Assembly: GCA_904395815.1 (NCBI GenBank)
Contig: CAJFOC010000024.1
Coordinates: 1-64,000 of the forward strand
Length of the DNA stretch: 64,000 nt
Source: an uncultured Holdemania sp.
GTDB taxonomy: Bacteria > Bacillota_I > Bacilli_A > Erysipelotrichales > Erysipelotrichaceae
Reading direction: 5' to 3'
In this document: piece by piece, positions 1-9,620 of the stretch
Position numbering within the stretch: position 1 is the stretch's first letter
Layout: each line of letters begins with the position of its first letter
The notes under the pieces: generated by a model
What the model was told of the DNA's origin: nothing
Seen by the model: only the letters and a program-made list of their open reading frames with translations
The model's database searches: none
Made by a program: the position numbers and the translations under genes

Positions 1-49
1 TAAAAGAGTCGAAAAAAAAAGGGAATTCTGAGGAAAGATATTGTTAAAT

Positions 50-2593
50 AATAAGGAATCTTGTAAAATTGATCTGTGCTTAATCCGAAAAGTTTACTAA
101 ATACAATAGAACATTAATAAGGAATCTTGTAAAATTGATCTGTGCTTAATCACATTGACGCCAAGATAACACGAGCGCAAGAATAAGGAATCTTGTAAAA
201 TTGATCTGTGCTTAATCACAGGAAGGATGAAAAATTGAACCTTTGCGAATAAGGAATCTTGTAAAATTGATCTGTGCTTAATCTTATCGGCAAATTTGCG
301 CGTAAATACGTTGAATAAGGAATCTTGTAAAATTGATCTGTGCTTAATCGTCAACAGAGTCTTTATCTCGATTTACTGAATAAGGAATCTTGTAAAATTG
401 ATCTGTGCTTAATCCAGACCTTGATCGCGCCGCCACCCAGCGCCAATAAGGAATCTTGTAAAATTGATCTGTGCTTAATCGACGCTGGCAAACAGGCGAT
501 TTCTTCTTTTAATAAGGAATCTTGTAAAATTGATCTGTGCTTAATCGGGGTGTGATCGGGGTCATCGTAACAATCGAATAAGGAATCTTGTAAAATTGAT
601 CTGTGCTTAATCATCGCCTCGAAATAAAAAGACCCAGACGGAAATAAGGAATCTTGTAAAATTGATCTGTGCTTAATCGCCGCCCTCCATGTAGAAAGGC
701 TCGCCCTGAATAAGGAATCTTGTAAAATTGATCTGTGCTTAATCCACGTTGGCCTGCATGGTGCCGGTCGTGATAATAAGGAATCTTGTAAAATTGATCT
801 GTGCTTAATCTCAAGCCGTATCAGGAAGAGCAGGCCACCGAATAAGGAATCTTGTAAAATTGATCTGTGCTTAATCGGTCATGGTTGACGTCGTCCACTT
901 TTGTGGAATAAGGAATCTTGTAAAATTGATCTGTGCTTAATCCTGGCGGGACGGCTTGCACACGAACAAAAGAATAAGGAATCTTGTAAAATTGATCTGT
1001 GCTTAATCGAAGGGTGCGTGGTGATCGACAACCCGCGGAATAAGGAATCTTGTAAAATTGATCTGTGCTTAATCGACAGTACTCACTTTCCGCAGCCAAC
1101 GTGCAATAAGGAATCTTGTAAAATTGATCTGTGCTTAATCGCGCTTGCTTCGATTCCCAGTTTTTCATAGAATAAGGAATCTTGTAAAATTGATCTGTGC
1201 TTAATCATGTGTTAAAAAAAGCTGCTGAATTTGGAAAATAAGGAATCTTGTAAAATTGATCTGTGCTTAATCGGAAAATCTGGCTAAATTGGCTGACAAA
1301 AAAATAAGGAATCTTGTAAAATTGATCTGTGCTTAATCTTGCATCTTACGGTATGCCGGTTGGCGTTAATAAGGAATCTTGTAAAATTGATCTGTGCTTA
1401 ATCCAAATCGCCGTCGATGTGATGAAAGAACTGAATAAGGAATCTTGTAAAATTGATCTGTGCTTAATCGAATTCGAAAATGATTTTCAATTTTCATTGA
1501 ATAAGGAATCTTGTAAAATTGATCTGTGCTTAATCTGACATTACCGAGGAAATCGCAACAGTAGCAATAAGGAATCTTGTAAAATTGATCTGTGCTTAAT
1601 CCCATTTAGCATCCGTGTTACATAACTGTATAATAAGGAATCTTGTAAAATTGATCTGTGCTTAATCAAACCGTCATGGGATCGTGGTAAGCAGGCAAAT
1701 AAGGAATCTTGTAAAATTGATCTGTGCTTAATCTCGAATAAACCCGTCAGCTGAAATTTTTTTAATAAGGAATCTTGTAAAATTGATCTGTGCTTAATCC
1801 AGGATGTCCGCCTCTCCTGCCGCTTTATAAATAAGGAATCTTGTAAAATTGATCTGTGCTTAATCGAAAGCATTCCGGAAAGCTCTTCCTCCGAATAATA
1901 AGGAATCTTGTAAAATTGATCTGTGCTTAATCTTTTCTGCGCAAATCTGCACTAAATCTGAAAATAAGGAATCTTGTAAAATTGATCTGTGCTTAATCTC
2001 CATGTCGTAAAATGTTACACCAACCGCGAATAAGGAATCTTGTAAAATTGATCTGTGCTTAATCAAAGCATCCCGGAAAGCTCTTCTTCTGAGTAATAAG
2101 GAATCTTGTAAAATTGATCTGTGCTTAATCGAAGATCCTTTTTTAATCGTTCGATTTTGTCAATAAGGAATCTTGTAAAATTGATCTGTGCTTAATCGAT
2201 CTTTACTTAAACGATTTGATTCAGCGCAATAAGGAATCTTGTAAAATTGATCTGTGCTTAATCACGACGCGACGATCAGACAAGCGCTGATTGAATAAGG
2301 AATCTTGTAAAATTGATCTGTGCTTAATCGAAGAAATGGAGCGGTTATTGGCAAGAGCTAATAAGGAATCTTGTAAAATTGATCTGTGCTTAATCCAGCT
2401 CAATGTAGTAGCGTTCGTTCTGATTAATAAGGAATCTTGTAAAATTGATCTGTGCTTAATCCTCTGCCTGGATTGCATGAGCAACCTGGGCAATAAGGAA
2501 TCTTGTAAAATTGATCTGTGCTTAATCGTATCGATGGAATGTACAGCCAAATATCAAAATAAGGAATCTTGTAAAATTGATCTGTGCTTAATC
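50..2593. CRISPR. CRISPR array, 39 repeats / 38 spacers; repeat AATAAGGAATCTTGTAAAATTGATCTGTGCTTAATC (36 bp) as written on +; spacers mostly 30 nt (29 nt at 350 and 1339; 31 nt at 1866 and 2131)
   Basis: Repeat starts located by hand at 50,116,182,248,314,379,445...1303,1368...1830,1897...2095,2162...2558 with essentially constant 66-bp period; repeats look identical throughout, spacers are unique. Repeat and spacer sizes and imperfect terminal palindromy (GATTAAG...CTTATT on minus) fit type II best; subtype and transcription direction not established. Confidence 0.98.
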
Positions 2594-2645
2594 TATCGAC
2601 TAACGGAATCCTTACAGAGAATTTCCAGCTATACTTTATTAAAAA

Positions 2646-2680
2646 TACCCTCTTTACTGGATAGTCCAGTTTGGAGGGTA
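2646..2680 (-). terminator. Rho-independent terminator (minus strand)
   Basis: TACCCTC...CTGGA-TAG-TCCAG...GAGGGTA hairpin followed on minus strand by TTTTT; lies downstream of the minus-strand pepF/73-aa gene pair. Confidence 0.65.
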
Positions 2681-2730
2681 CATATCGATCGTCGCATTTT
2701 TTTCTTGATTTATCTGTCACAGACCCTTGC

Positions 2731-2952
2731 TTATTCTTCATCATTCAAAAACAAAACAGTGTCATAAATCCTTTGAGCTTCGTCGTAAAACTTGTTTGGT
2801 TCATCGAGAGGTCCACTAAAGCAGTGAATAAGCATCCACTTGTCGATAGCAAGCAGGAGTTCGTCCGCGTCTTCAACCTGAAGAAGATCAGCAGACAGAT
2901 TTTTTTCGACAAATTCCCTGACCTCGCCCGTGTACTTAATCATATTCACCAC
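2731..2952 (-). CDS. hypothetical protein, 73 aa
   Basis: ORF directly downstream of pepF on the same strand; acidic, no recognised domain. Confidence 0.6.
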   Translation of the reverse strand: MVNMIKYTGEVREFVEKNLSADLLQVEDADELLLAIDKWMLIHCFSGPLDEPNKFYDEAQRIYDTVLFLNDEE

Positions 2953-2961
2953 CCTCAGAGC

Positions 2962-4725
2962 TTATCCCTGCATCAGCCGCTCGAATTCATTCAAGGTCTG
3001 TTCAAAATAGCGGAAGGCATCTTCATACACCTGCTCCTTACGCGGATCAGCTCCAGCCTCGATCAGCTGATCGATCGGAGCACAGCTGCCGCCACGGGTC
3101 AAAAAGCGCAGATAATCCTGTACATCCCCTTTAAGAATCCGCGAAGCGAAGGACAGCGCCACCGACATTCCTACGGTATATTTATAAACATAGAAGTTGT
3201 AATAGAAATGCGGGACAGAATAACATTTGTACTTCTCCAGCTCATGAACTTTCACCGCTGGTCCATAGTATTCCTGCGTCAGTTTCAGATAATATGAAGT
3301 CAGATCCGAAGAAGACAAAGCCTTGCCCTGCTGCAGCTGCTGGTGCAGCCACACCTCAAACTGAGCGAACATCGGCTGCCGGTACAGCGTCCCCACTAAC
3401 TGTTCCAGCATGTTGTACAGCAGGGAAGCCCGCATCGCTGGATCTTCGTTCTGCTGCAGCATGTACCGGTTCAGCAGCACTTCATTGACAGTAGACGCCA
3501 CTTCGGCCACAAAGATACGGTATTCCGCCAGCATCGGACGATTCGCCCGATGTGAAAAATAGGAATGCATGGAATGTCCCAGCTCATGAGCCAGCGTACT
3601 CAGCGAATCGTAACCGCCGGTAAAGTTGGTCAGAACAAACGGATTGGAGTCGTAGGTGCCCCAGGAATAAGCCCCGCCCCGTTTTCCCTGATGCGGATAG
3701 AAATCAATCCAGCGCTCAGAGCGGGCCCGTTTCAGCAGCGCCCGGTATTCCTCGCCTAACGGAGAGAGCGCCTGATCCAGAATTTCAAAACATGAATCCA
3801 GATCATAATGAGCCTCCACCGCCTGAACCAGCGGAACATTCAGATCGTAACTGGTCAGATCTTCCAAACCCATCCACTTCTTTTTCAGATCATTGTAGCG
3901 CCAGAAAGCGGCATGATATTTTTGGTTGGCCATGTCCAGTACCTGCTGAAACAAAGCCGGATCCGCCCCATCCTCGAACAAGCTGGCTTCCAGCGCGCCG
4001 GAAAAATGATGCAGCCGGGCCTGCAGCACCTGTCCCTGGGCATGACCGATCAGCGTGGAACAGAAAACGTTCTGATGGCGTCGATATTGCTCATAAAAGT
4101 TTTCGAAAGCCTGCCGGCGCACTTCGCGATCTTTATGATGCAGCAGCTGATTCATAATAGCCTGATTTAAAAATTCTTCCCGGCCCTCGACCATGACCGG
4201 CTGAAATTCCGGAACAAAGGCCTTGAATGTTTTTTCCGGATTCTGGAACAGATCCTTCATCTGCGCCAGCAGCTGTTCAGTCTGAGCATCCGGCCGGTGT
4301 GGAATCGTGCGGAAAAGTTCTTCAATCGGATAACGATAATCCGCGCAGTCTTCCGCTGACAGATACGTTTCCACCACTTTCTGATGTTCAATCAGTTCCT
4401 GATCGACAAACGTTGTCGCGGCAGCCACCTGGTTGATCAGTGCGGCGGAGCGGGCAAGATTCTGCTGAACCTGCGGGTCTTCCGGCTCCACATCCGCCCG
4501 CATCTGGGCGTATACGGCCACATTTTCACATTGGCGCTGCAAGGTTTCCTGCAGATCCATAAACTCAATGAAAGCCTCGCGGCTTTCGGTGATGACTCCC
4601 TGCCGTTTGACAAGCTGTTCCAGCAGCCGCCGGATTTCCGCTTCCGCGGCGTCAAACTGGCTCTGATCCGCAAACAATCCGCTCAGATCCCATGTATCCT
4701 GAACGGCAATTTCTTTTCTTTCCAT
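2962..4725 (-). CDS. pepF: oligoendopeptidase F, M3 family metallopeptidase
   Basis: 587 aa; HELGHSMHSYFS zinc-binding motif and M3-type architecture. Confidence 0.93.
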   Translation of the reverse strand: MERKEIAVQDTWDLSGLFADQSQFDAAEAEIRRLLEQLVKRQGVITESREAFIEFMDLQETLQRQCENVAVYAQMRADVEPEDPQVQQNLARSAALINQVAAATTFVDQELIEHQKVVETYLSAEDCADYRYPIEELFRTIPHRPDAQTEQLLAQMKDLFQNPEKTFKAFVPEFQPVMVEGREEFLNQAIMNQLLHHKDREVRRQAFENFYEQYRRHQNVFCSTLIGHAQGQVLQARLHHFSGALEASLFEDGADPALFQQVLDMANQKYHAAFWRYNDLKKKWMGLEDLTSYDLNVPLVQAVEAHYDLDSCFEILDQALSPLGEEYRALLKRARSERWIDFYPHQGKRGGAYSWGTYDSNPFVLTNFTGGYDSLSTLAHELGHSMHSYFSHRANRPMLAEYRIFVAEVASTVNEVLLNRYMLQQNEDPAMRASLLYNMLEQLVGTLYRQPMFAQFEVWLHQQLQQGKALSSSDLTSYYLKLTQEYYGPAVKVHELEKYKCYSVPHFYYNFYVYKYTVGMSVALSFASRILKGDVQDYLRFLTRGGSCAPIDQLIEAGADPRKEQVYEDAFRYFEQTLNEFERLMQG

Positions 4726-4802
4726 TGTGGTTTCACCTCTGTTTATTATGGTACATGATTTGACGCCGGCTTCCTAGCCGATCTGATGAAAAAACACAAA
4801 AA

Positions 4803-5516
4803 TCATTGTTGAAATCGCGAAAGGTTTCCGTCAGACTTGCCGGCATCGTCCGCTGACAGCGCAGCGGAAGCGATCATCAGCGGCAGCCGCAGTGGGAAAG
4901 CCTTTTGCCTGGCTGACTTTGCGAGACGCTGAATGACGGCAACCAGCAGCACCAGACAGGGCAGATAGAACAGCCACCGGGCCATCGCAAACCAGAAGAC
5001 ATCCGGATACAGAAAGAACAGGGCGACATGCAGATCGCAAAGCGCCAGCAGAAAACAGGCTACTGCCAGAGCCAGCGGAATGCGCTGCTGAAAAAAGCGC
5101 CGCCATGAGAAAATCAGATTGCATATCAGCCAGCCCCCGTACCCTGCCGCCAGTATCAGAACCGGCGTCCCTTTTCCCATAGCAGCCATGATCAGCATGA
5201 TTGTGCCGCTGATCCCCGCGCCCCAGAAACCACCTTTCAGAAGAAAACTGAACATGGTCTGAAATAGAAGGAAAAAGATCAGTCCCACATCCGGGAAATC
5301 CGAAAACAACAGAAACAGATCGCCTGATGTCGCCGCCGCCAGCATCAGCGTCAGACAGTGTGAATCGCGTGAAAAAGAGGGAGAAAGGCGCAATCCCTGC
5401 AGAAAACATCCCAACACGGCAATCCATTTCCACAGATCGCTTTCCAGCCCGCCCCGTCCTGTTCCATCCAGAATCAGAAATCCGCTGTACAGCAAAAGCT
5501 CAAGAAAATAAAACAT
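4803..5516 (-). CDS. integral membrane protein, possibly YhhN/lysoplasmalogenase-like
   Basis: 237 aa, multiple hydrophobic segments; family assignment weak. Confidence 0.55.
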   Translation of the reverse strand: MFYFLELLLYSGFLILDGTGRGGLESDLWKWIAVLGCFLQGLRLSPSFSRDSHCLTLMLAAATSGDLFLLFSDFPDVGLIFFLLFQTMFSFLLKGGFWGAGISGTIMLIMAAMGKGTPVLILAAGYGGWLICNLIFSWRRFFQQRIPLALAVACFLLALCDLHVALFFLYPDVFWFAMARWLFYLPCLVLLVAVIQRLAKSARQKAFPLRLPLMIASAALSADDAGKSDGNLSRFQQ

Positions 5517-5633
5517 GCGGTCACCTTCCGCTGTCAGTGTTCCCTGTTTTTTCGTACTGTATCCGGCCTGTGCTGGATATTTCTTTGTTTCTGTTTCCTT
5601 TTTCTTCTCTTATTGCAGAAAAAACGCGACGCT

Positions 5634-6302
5634 TCAGCCTTTGGCCGGCTGCAGGTCGCGCTTTTTTCTCGAAGGGTCGGAAGCGGCAAGGGAAGAGCGA
5701 ACCGGAATGGGTTCATCATGGATCAGCTGAGGCTGGGATTGGGAAATATCCAGCGTCAGAATGTACCCCAGTCCGTTTGGCGTCGAAAGAGTAGGGAACG
5801 CCGTGGGTTCCAGATGGCGCAGCGTCAAAAGCAGTGTGCGGATGACGCCGGAATGCGTGACGACGGTGACACTGCTGACTTTTTCCTCACGGCAGCAGCG
5901 AATCAGGCTGGTCAGCGCGTTCATGATCCGCGTGCGGAAAGTCTCAAAGCTCTCCCCATCGCCAGTGGGCTGACCGCTGAGCCAGGCAGAGAAAAACTGG
6001 CGTGAGGAAACCTCTGTTTCACGGCTGTTTTCCAGCGAACCGAAATAGATTTCCCGAAACTGAGGCAGCAGTCCGTTCAAGGATGCCCGGCCATCGTACA
6101 GCAGATGAAAGGTTTCCGTACAGCGGCACAGATCGGAACTGTAATATTGTTCCGTCGCAGGATATTCTGCGCTCAGCCGCAGCTGACGCAGCTGCTGCCG
6201 GCCGAAATCCGTCAGCGGCACATCGCTCCATCCGCTCAACAGATGCTGCTCATTGCCCAAGGAATAGCCATGACGAACCAGTACAAGCTGAAGTTGTTTC
6301 AT
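5634..6302 (-). CDS. histidine phosphatase family protein
   Basis: N-terminal LVLVRHGYSLGNE RHG motif. Confidence 0.88.
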   Translation of the reverse strand: MKQLQLVLVRHGYSLGNEQHLLSGWSDVPLTDFGRQQLRQLRLSAEYPATEQYYSSDLCRCTETFHLLYDGRASLNGLLPQFREIYFGSLENSRETEVSSRQFFSAWLSGQPTGDGESFETFRTRIMNALTSLIRCCREEKVSSVTVVTHSGVIRTLLLTLRHLEPTAFPTLSTPNGLGYILTLDISQSQPQLIHDEPIPVRSSLAASDPSRKKRDLQPAKG

Positions 6303-7043
6303 TTACTTTTCCTCCCAATCCAGGGTCATCAGTTTTTTTGCCATCAGCAGCTGACCGTGAAAATGCTGCTGAGCCTGAATTCGCAGCTGATCCAGATCGC
6401 CATACAGCGGCAGATGGGTCAGAAGCAGCCGCGGACAACCTGCCTGCTGCGCCAGCTGACCCGCCTGTTCGCTCGTCATGTGTCCCGCCCGTTCGCCATG
6501 CCCTCCGGCATACAGGCTGCATTCGCTGATCAGCAGATCCGCTCCCCTTGCAAAGTCGATCAATTCCGGGAAAAAGGCGGTATCGGCAGTATAGACGACG
6601 CACTGCCCGCCCGCTTCTGCTCGAATTGCCAGACAGTCAACGGGATGCTTTGTTTTCAGAAACGTACAGGTAAACGGACCGATGTGCAGCACGCTGTCTG
6701 CAGTGATGGCGGTGGCTTGCGAATACGGATCCCAGGTCAGTTCCGGGAATTTGTGCTGATCATCCAGCGCGTAGAAATGCAGTTTCTGATCTGTTTTTCC
6801 GATCTGGGTGTTGACCAGCCGGGCGTAGATGGCGCTGCCGGCATCGCTGTAATGATCAAAATGATAATGCGACAGAAAAATGTGATGCAGATCATTGAGA
6901 TCCAGCACGTTCTGCAGCACGCTGAGCACCCCGCTGCCGCAATCCAGCAGAAAAGGGAAACCGTCATGGCTCAGCAGCACACTCGAACACGCTTCCTCTT
7001 TGCGGCAGCAGCCGCCCCAGCTTCCGATTACAGTGCAGCGCAT
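6303..7043 (-). CDS. MBL-fold metallohydrolase
   Basis: SHYHFDHYSD HxHxDH motif; 246 aa. Confidence 0.87.
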   Translation of the reverse strand: MRCTVIGSWGGCCRKEEACSSVLLSHDGFPFLLDCGSGVLSVLQNVLDLNDLHHIFLSHYHFDHYSDAGSAIYARLVNTQIGKTDQKLHFYALDDQHKFPELTWDPYSQATAITADSVLHIGPFTCTFLKTKHPVDCLAIRAEAGGQCVVYTADTAFFPELIDFARGADLLISECSLYAGGHGERAGHMTSEQAGQLAQQAGCPRLLLTHLPLYGDLDQLRIQAQQHFHGQLLMAKKLMTLDWEEK

Positions 7044-7843
7044 AACGAATCCTCCGCAAACAGTGAGCTGCGAATCAGCCGGGCCGTGTAGGCCTGGGAT
7101 GGATGACGCATGACCTGAACTCCGTCACCCTGCTCGATTACCTGTCCGCCCACCATCACCAGCACATAATCCGACATGTAATGAATCACTCCCATGTCGT
7201 GAGAGATAAACAGATAGCTCGTTCCATAGCGGCGCTGCAGGGACTTCAGCAGATTCAGAATCTGCGCCTGAACGGAAACATCCAGCGCGGAGACGCATTC
7301 ATCGCAGACGATCACCTCCGGGTTAAGCAGCAGCGCCCGGGCAATGGCAATCCGCTGACACTGCCCGCCGGACAGTTCGTGCGGATATTTGCGGATGCAG
7401 TCCGGCTCCATGCCGACCTGCGGCAGGATGTCGAGAATTTTCTGCCGGGCATAGGCCGGCGTAAACTGTTCATCCAGCAGTTTCATCGGCTCAGTCAGAA
7501 TTTTCTCAATAGTGAAATACGGATTCATCGATTCCTTTGGATTCTGGAAGATGAACTGAATGTTGCGGCGATATTGCCGCCGCTGGCGGCGGTCCATCTG
7601 ACGCAGGTCCACTCCCCGATACAGAACGCAGCCCTGCGTCGGGTTCTGCAGCCCGCCCAGGATTTCCCCCAGGGTAGACTTGCCGCTGCCGCTTTCTCCG
7701 ACGATGCCGATCGTCTGTCCCCGGCCCAGCTGCACATCCACGCCGGCGACAGCCCGCAGCGTTTTCTTTTTTTCCCAGAAGACTTCCTTTTTCAGCGCGA
7801 AGTCTTTGACGATCTGTTTTCCTTCAAGAATGATTTCCTTCAT
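7028..7843 (-). CDS. peptide/nickel-type ABC transporter ATP-binding protein (OppF/DppF-like)
   Basis: Walker A GESGSGKST, LSGGQ signature; likely start MKEIILEGK at 7843, giving 4-bp overlap with upstream ATPase gene. Confidence 0.9.
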   Translation of the reverse strand: MKEIILEGKQIVKDFALKKEVFWEKKKTLRAVAGVDVQLGRGQTIGIVGESGSGKSTLGEILGGLQNPTQGCVLYRGVDLRQMDRRQRRQYRRNIQFIFQNPKESMNPYFTIEKILTEPMKLLDEQFTPAYARQKILDILPQVGMEPDCIRKYPHELSGGQCQRIAIARALLLNPEVIVCDECVSALDVSVQAQILNLLKSLQRRYGTSYLFISHDMGVIHYMSDYVLVMVGGQVIEQGDGVQVMRHPSQAYTARLIRSSLFAEDSLCAAL

Positions 7844-8808
7844 CCTGCCATTCCTCCTTCCTGCAGAATGCACCGCGAAAAATGCGGCAGAGCATCGCTG
7901 AACTGCAGCGGCTGGCGGCACTGCGGCTGACAATGCGCGCAGCGATCGGCGAACAGACAGCTCGTCCGGCCGCGATTCTTTTCCGGCACATAACCCGGAA
8001 TCTCCGTCAGCGGCACGTTCGGATCCTGATCCAGACGCGGAATCACGGAGATCAGCGCCCGGGTGTACGGGTGATGAGGATGGTCAAAAATTTCCTGAGC
8101 GCTGGCCGCTTCCACGATCTGACCGGCATACATGACGATGATGCGGTCGCAGTATTTTTTCAGCATGGTCAGGTTGTGCGAAATCATCAGAATCGCGGTG
8201 TTGCGCTGCTGATGCAGCTGGAAGAACAGCTCGGTCACCTGCTGCTGAACGATGCAGTCCAGCGCGGTTGTCGGCTCATCCGCGATGATCAGCTGCGGAT
8301 CGCACATCAGCGCCATGGCGATGTTGACCCGCTGCCGCATGCCGCCGGAAAGCTGTCCCGGATAGCTGTTCATCACCCGTTTCGGATCGCGGATGCCAAC
8401 CGAAGCCAACAGCTGTTCCGCTTTTGCCTGTCCCTGCTGACGGGTGCCCCGCCCGGCCTGGACAAACCCATCGGCAATCTGATTGCGGATGCGGATCAGC
8501 GGATGCAGGTAGGCTACCGTGTTCTGCGGAACAAAGCCGATTTCCTGTCCGATAACGGCGCGCTTCTGTTTTTCATTCATTGTCAGAAGATCCTGGGAAC
8601 ATAACGACATCTGCCGCGCGCTCAGCTTCAGATCCTTGGACAACAGCCCCAGGATGGCCCGGGCGGTCATCGTCTTGCCCGATCCCGACTCACCGATAAT
8701 GCCGACGCATTCATGCGCGCCGACAGAAAGCGAAACGTCGTGAATCAGCACGTTGTCGCGGGCATCGGTGACGGTGCAGCCCTGCAGCTGCAATACCGGG
8801 GCGCTCAT
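7840..8808 (-). CDS. peptide/nickel-type ABC transporter ATP-binding protein (OppD/DppD-like)
   Basis: Walker A GESGSGKTM, LSGGMRQRV signature, C-terminal Cys-containing oligopeptide extension. Confidence 0.92.
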   Translation of the reverse strand: MSAPVLQLQGCTVTDARDNVLIHDVSLSVGAHECVGIIGESGSGKTMTARAILGLLSKDLKLSARQMSLCSQDLLTMNEKQKRAVIGQEIGFVPQNTVAYLHPLIRIRNQIADGFVQAGRGTRQQGQAKAEQLLASVGIRDPKRVMNSYPGQLSGGMRQRVNIAMALMCDPQLIIADEPTTALDCIVQQQVTELFFQLHQQRNTAILMISHNLTMLKKYCDRIIVMYAGQIVEAASAQEIFDHPHHPYTRALISVIPRLDQDPNVPLTEIPGYVPEKNRGRTSCLFADRCAHCQPQCRQPLQFSDALPHFSRCILQEGGMAG

Positions 8809-9620
8809 GCCCGGCCTCCCCGCTGTACCAGCCGGTCATTCAGCCCGTCGCCCAGCAGGTTGAATCCCAGCACGGCGACCAACAGCACGACGCCAGGCGC
8901 GATGGCGATGAACGGATAGGACAGCACATACTGCCGGGCTTCGCTGAGCATCATACCCCAGCTGGCAGAAGGCGGCTGAATTCCCAGCCCAAGAAAAGAC
9001 AGCGACGATTCAGTCAGGATCGCTCCGCCGATGGAAGAGGAAAACTGCGTGATCAGCCGCGGCAGCATGTCCGGGAAGATGTGACTGACAACGATGCGCA
9101 CCGGTCCGCAGCCATAGCTGCGGGCGGCCTTGATATGCAGGCGGGTTTTGTTTTCCAGAATCATGGAGTAGACCAGCCGGGAAAAGGAAGGAATCATGAA
9201 AATTCCGATAGCGATAACGGCATTGATCTGTCCCTTGCCCAGCACGGCCACCAGCATCATCGCCAGCAGAATGCCCGGGAAGGCCATAAAGCCGTCGATG
9301 ACACGCATGATCAGCGACTGCAGCCGCGGACCGGACATCGCCGCGATCGCACCGACGACCAGACCGATCAAGGCGCCGACGCTGACCGAACACAAACCGA
9401 CCAACAACGCCGAGCGGGAGGCGATCATAATCCGGCTCAGCACATCCCGGCCGAACTGATCGGTTCCCAGCAGATGTGTCATGGAAGGCAGCGCGAAGCG
9501 GTTGGCGGTATCCATGCGGTCAGGATCAAACGGCAGCCAGAAAAAGGAAACAACACACAAAAGCAGAATGATGCTGATCAGGATGGCTCCCAGGATCACA
9601 GTAATTTTTTTCTTCTTCAT
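8805..9620 (-). CDS. ABC transporter permease (OppC/DppC-like)
   Basis: LLGTDQFGRDVLSRI N-terminal motif and BPD_transp_1-type permease pattern. Confidence 0.9.
   Translation of the reverse strand: MKKKKITVILGAILISIILLLCVVSFFWLPFDPDRMDTANRFALPSMTHLLGTDQFGRDVLSRIMIASRSALLVGLCSVSVGALIGLVVGAIAAMSGPRLQSLIMRVIDGFMAFPGILLAMMLVAVLGKGQINAVIAIGIFMIPSFSRLVYSMILENKTRLHIKAARSYGCGPVRIVVSHIFPDMLPRLITQFSSSIGGAILTESSLSFLGLGIQPPSASWGMMLSEARQYVLSYPFIAIAPGVVLLVAVLGFNLLGDGLNDRLVQRGGRA

Noticed and set aside
50-2593. Type V-A, type VI or type I/III assignment of the array
   Set aside because: Repeat lacks the 3' TCTAC...GTAGAT stem of Cas12a, does not resemble the Cas13 repeats I know, and has no ATTGAAAY tail; 36/30 geometry is unlike typical type I.
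2646-2680. Hairpin next to the array as a tracrRNA stem on the plus strand
   Set aside because: Directly followed by TTTTT on the minus strand, where it fits as the terminator of the pepF transcript; tracrRNA reading kept only as a low-probability option under the 2602-2640 finding.
97-2767. Fourteen track ORFs with repeated peptides NKESCKIDLCLI, IKHRSILQDSL or LSTDQFYKIPY
   Set aside because: They are translations of the CRISPR repeat. The 66-bp period is a multiple of 3, so several frames stay open through the array; not genes or repeat proteins.
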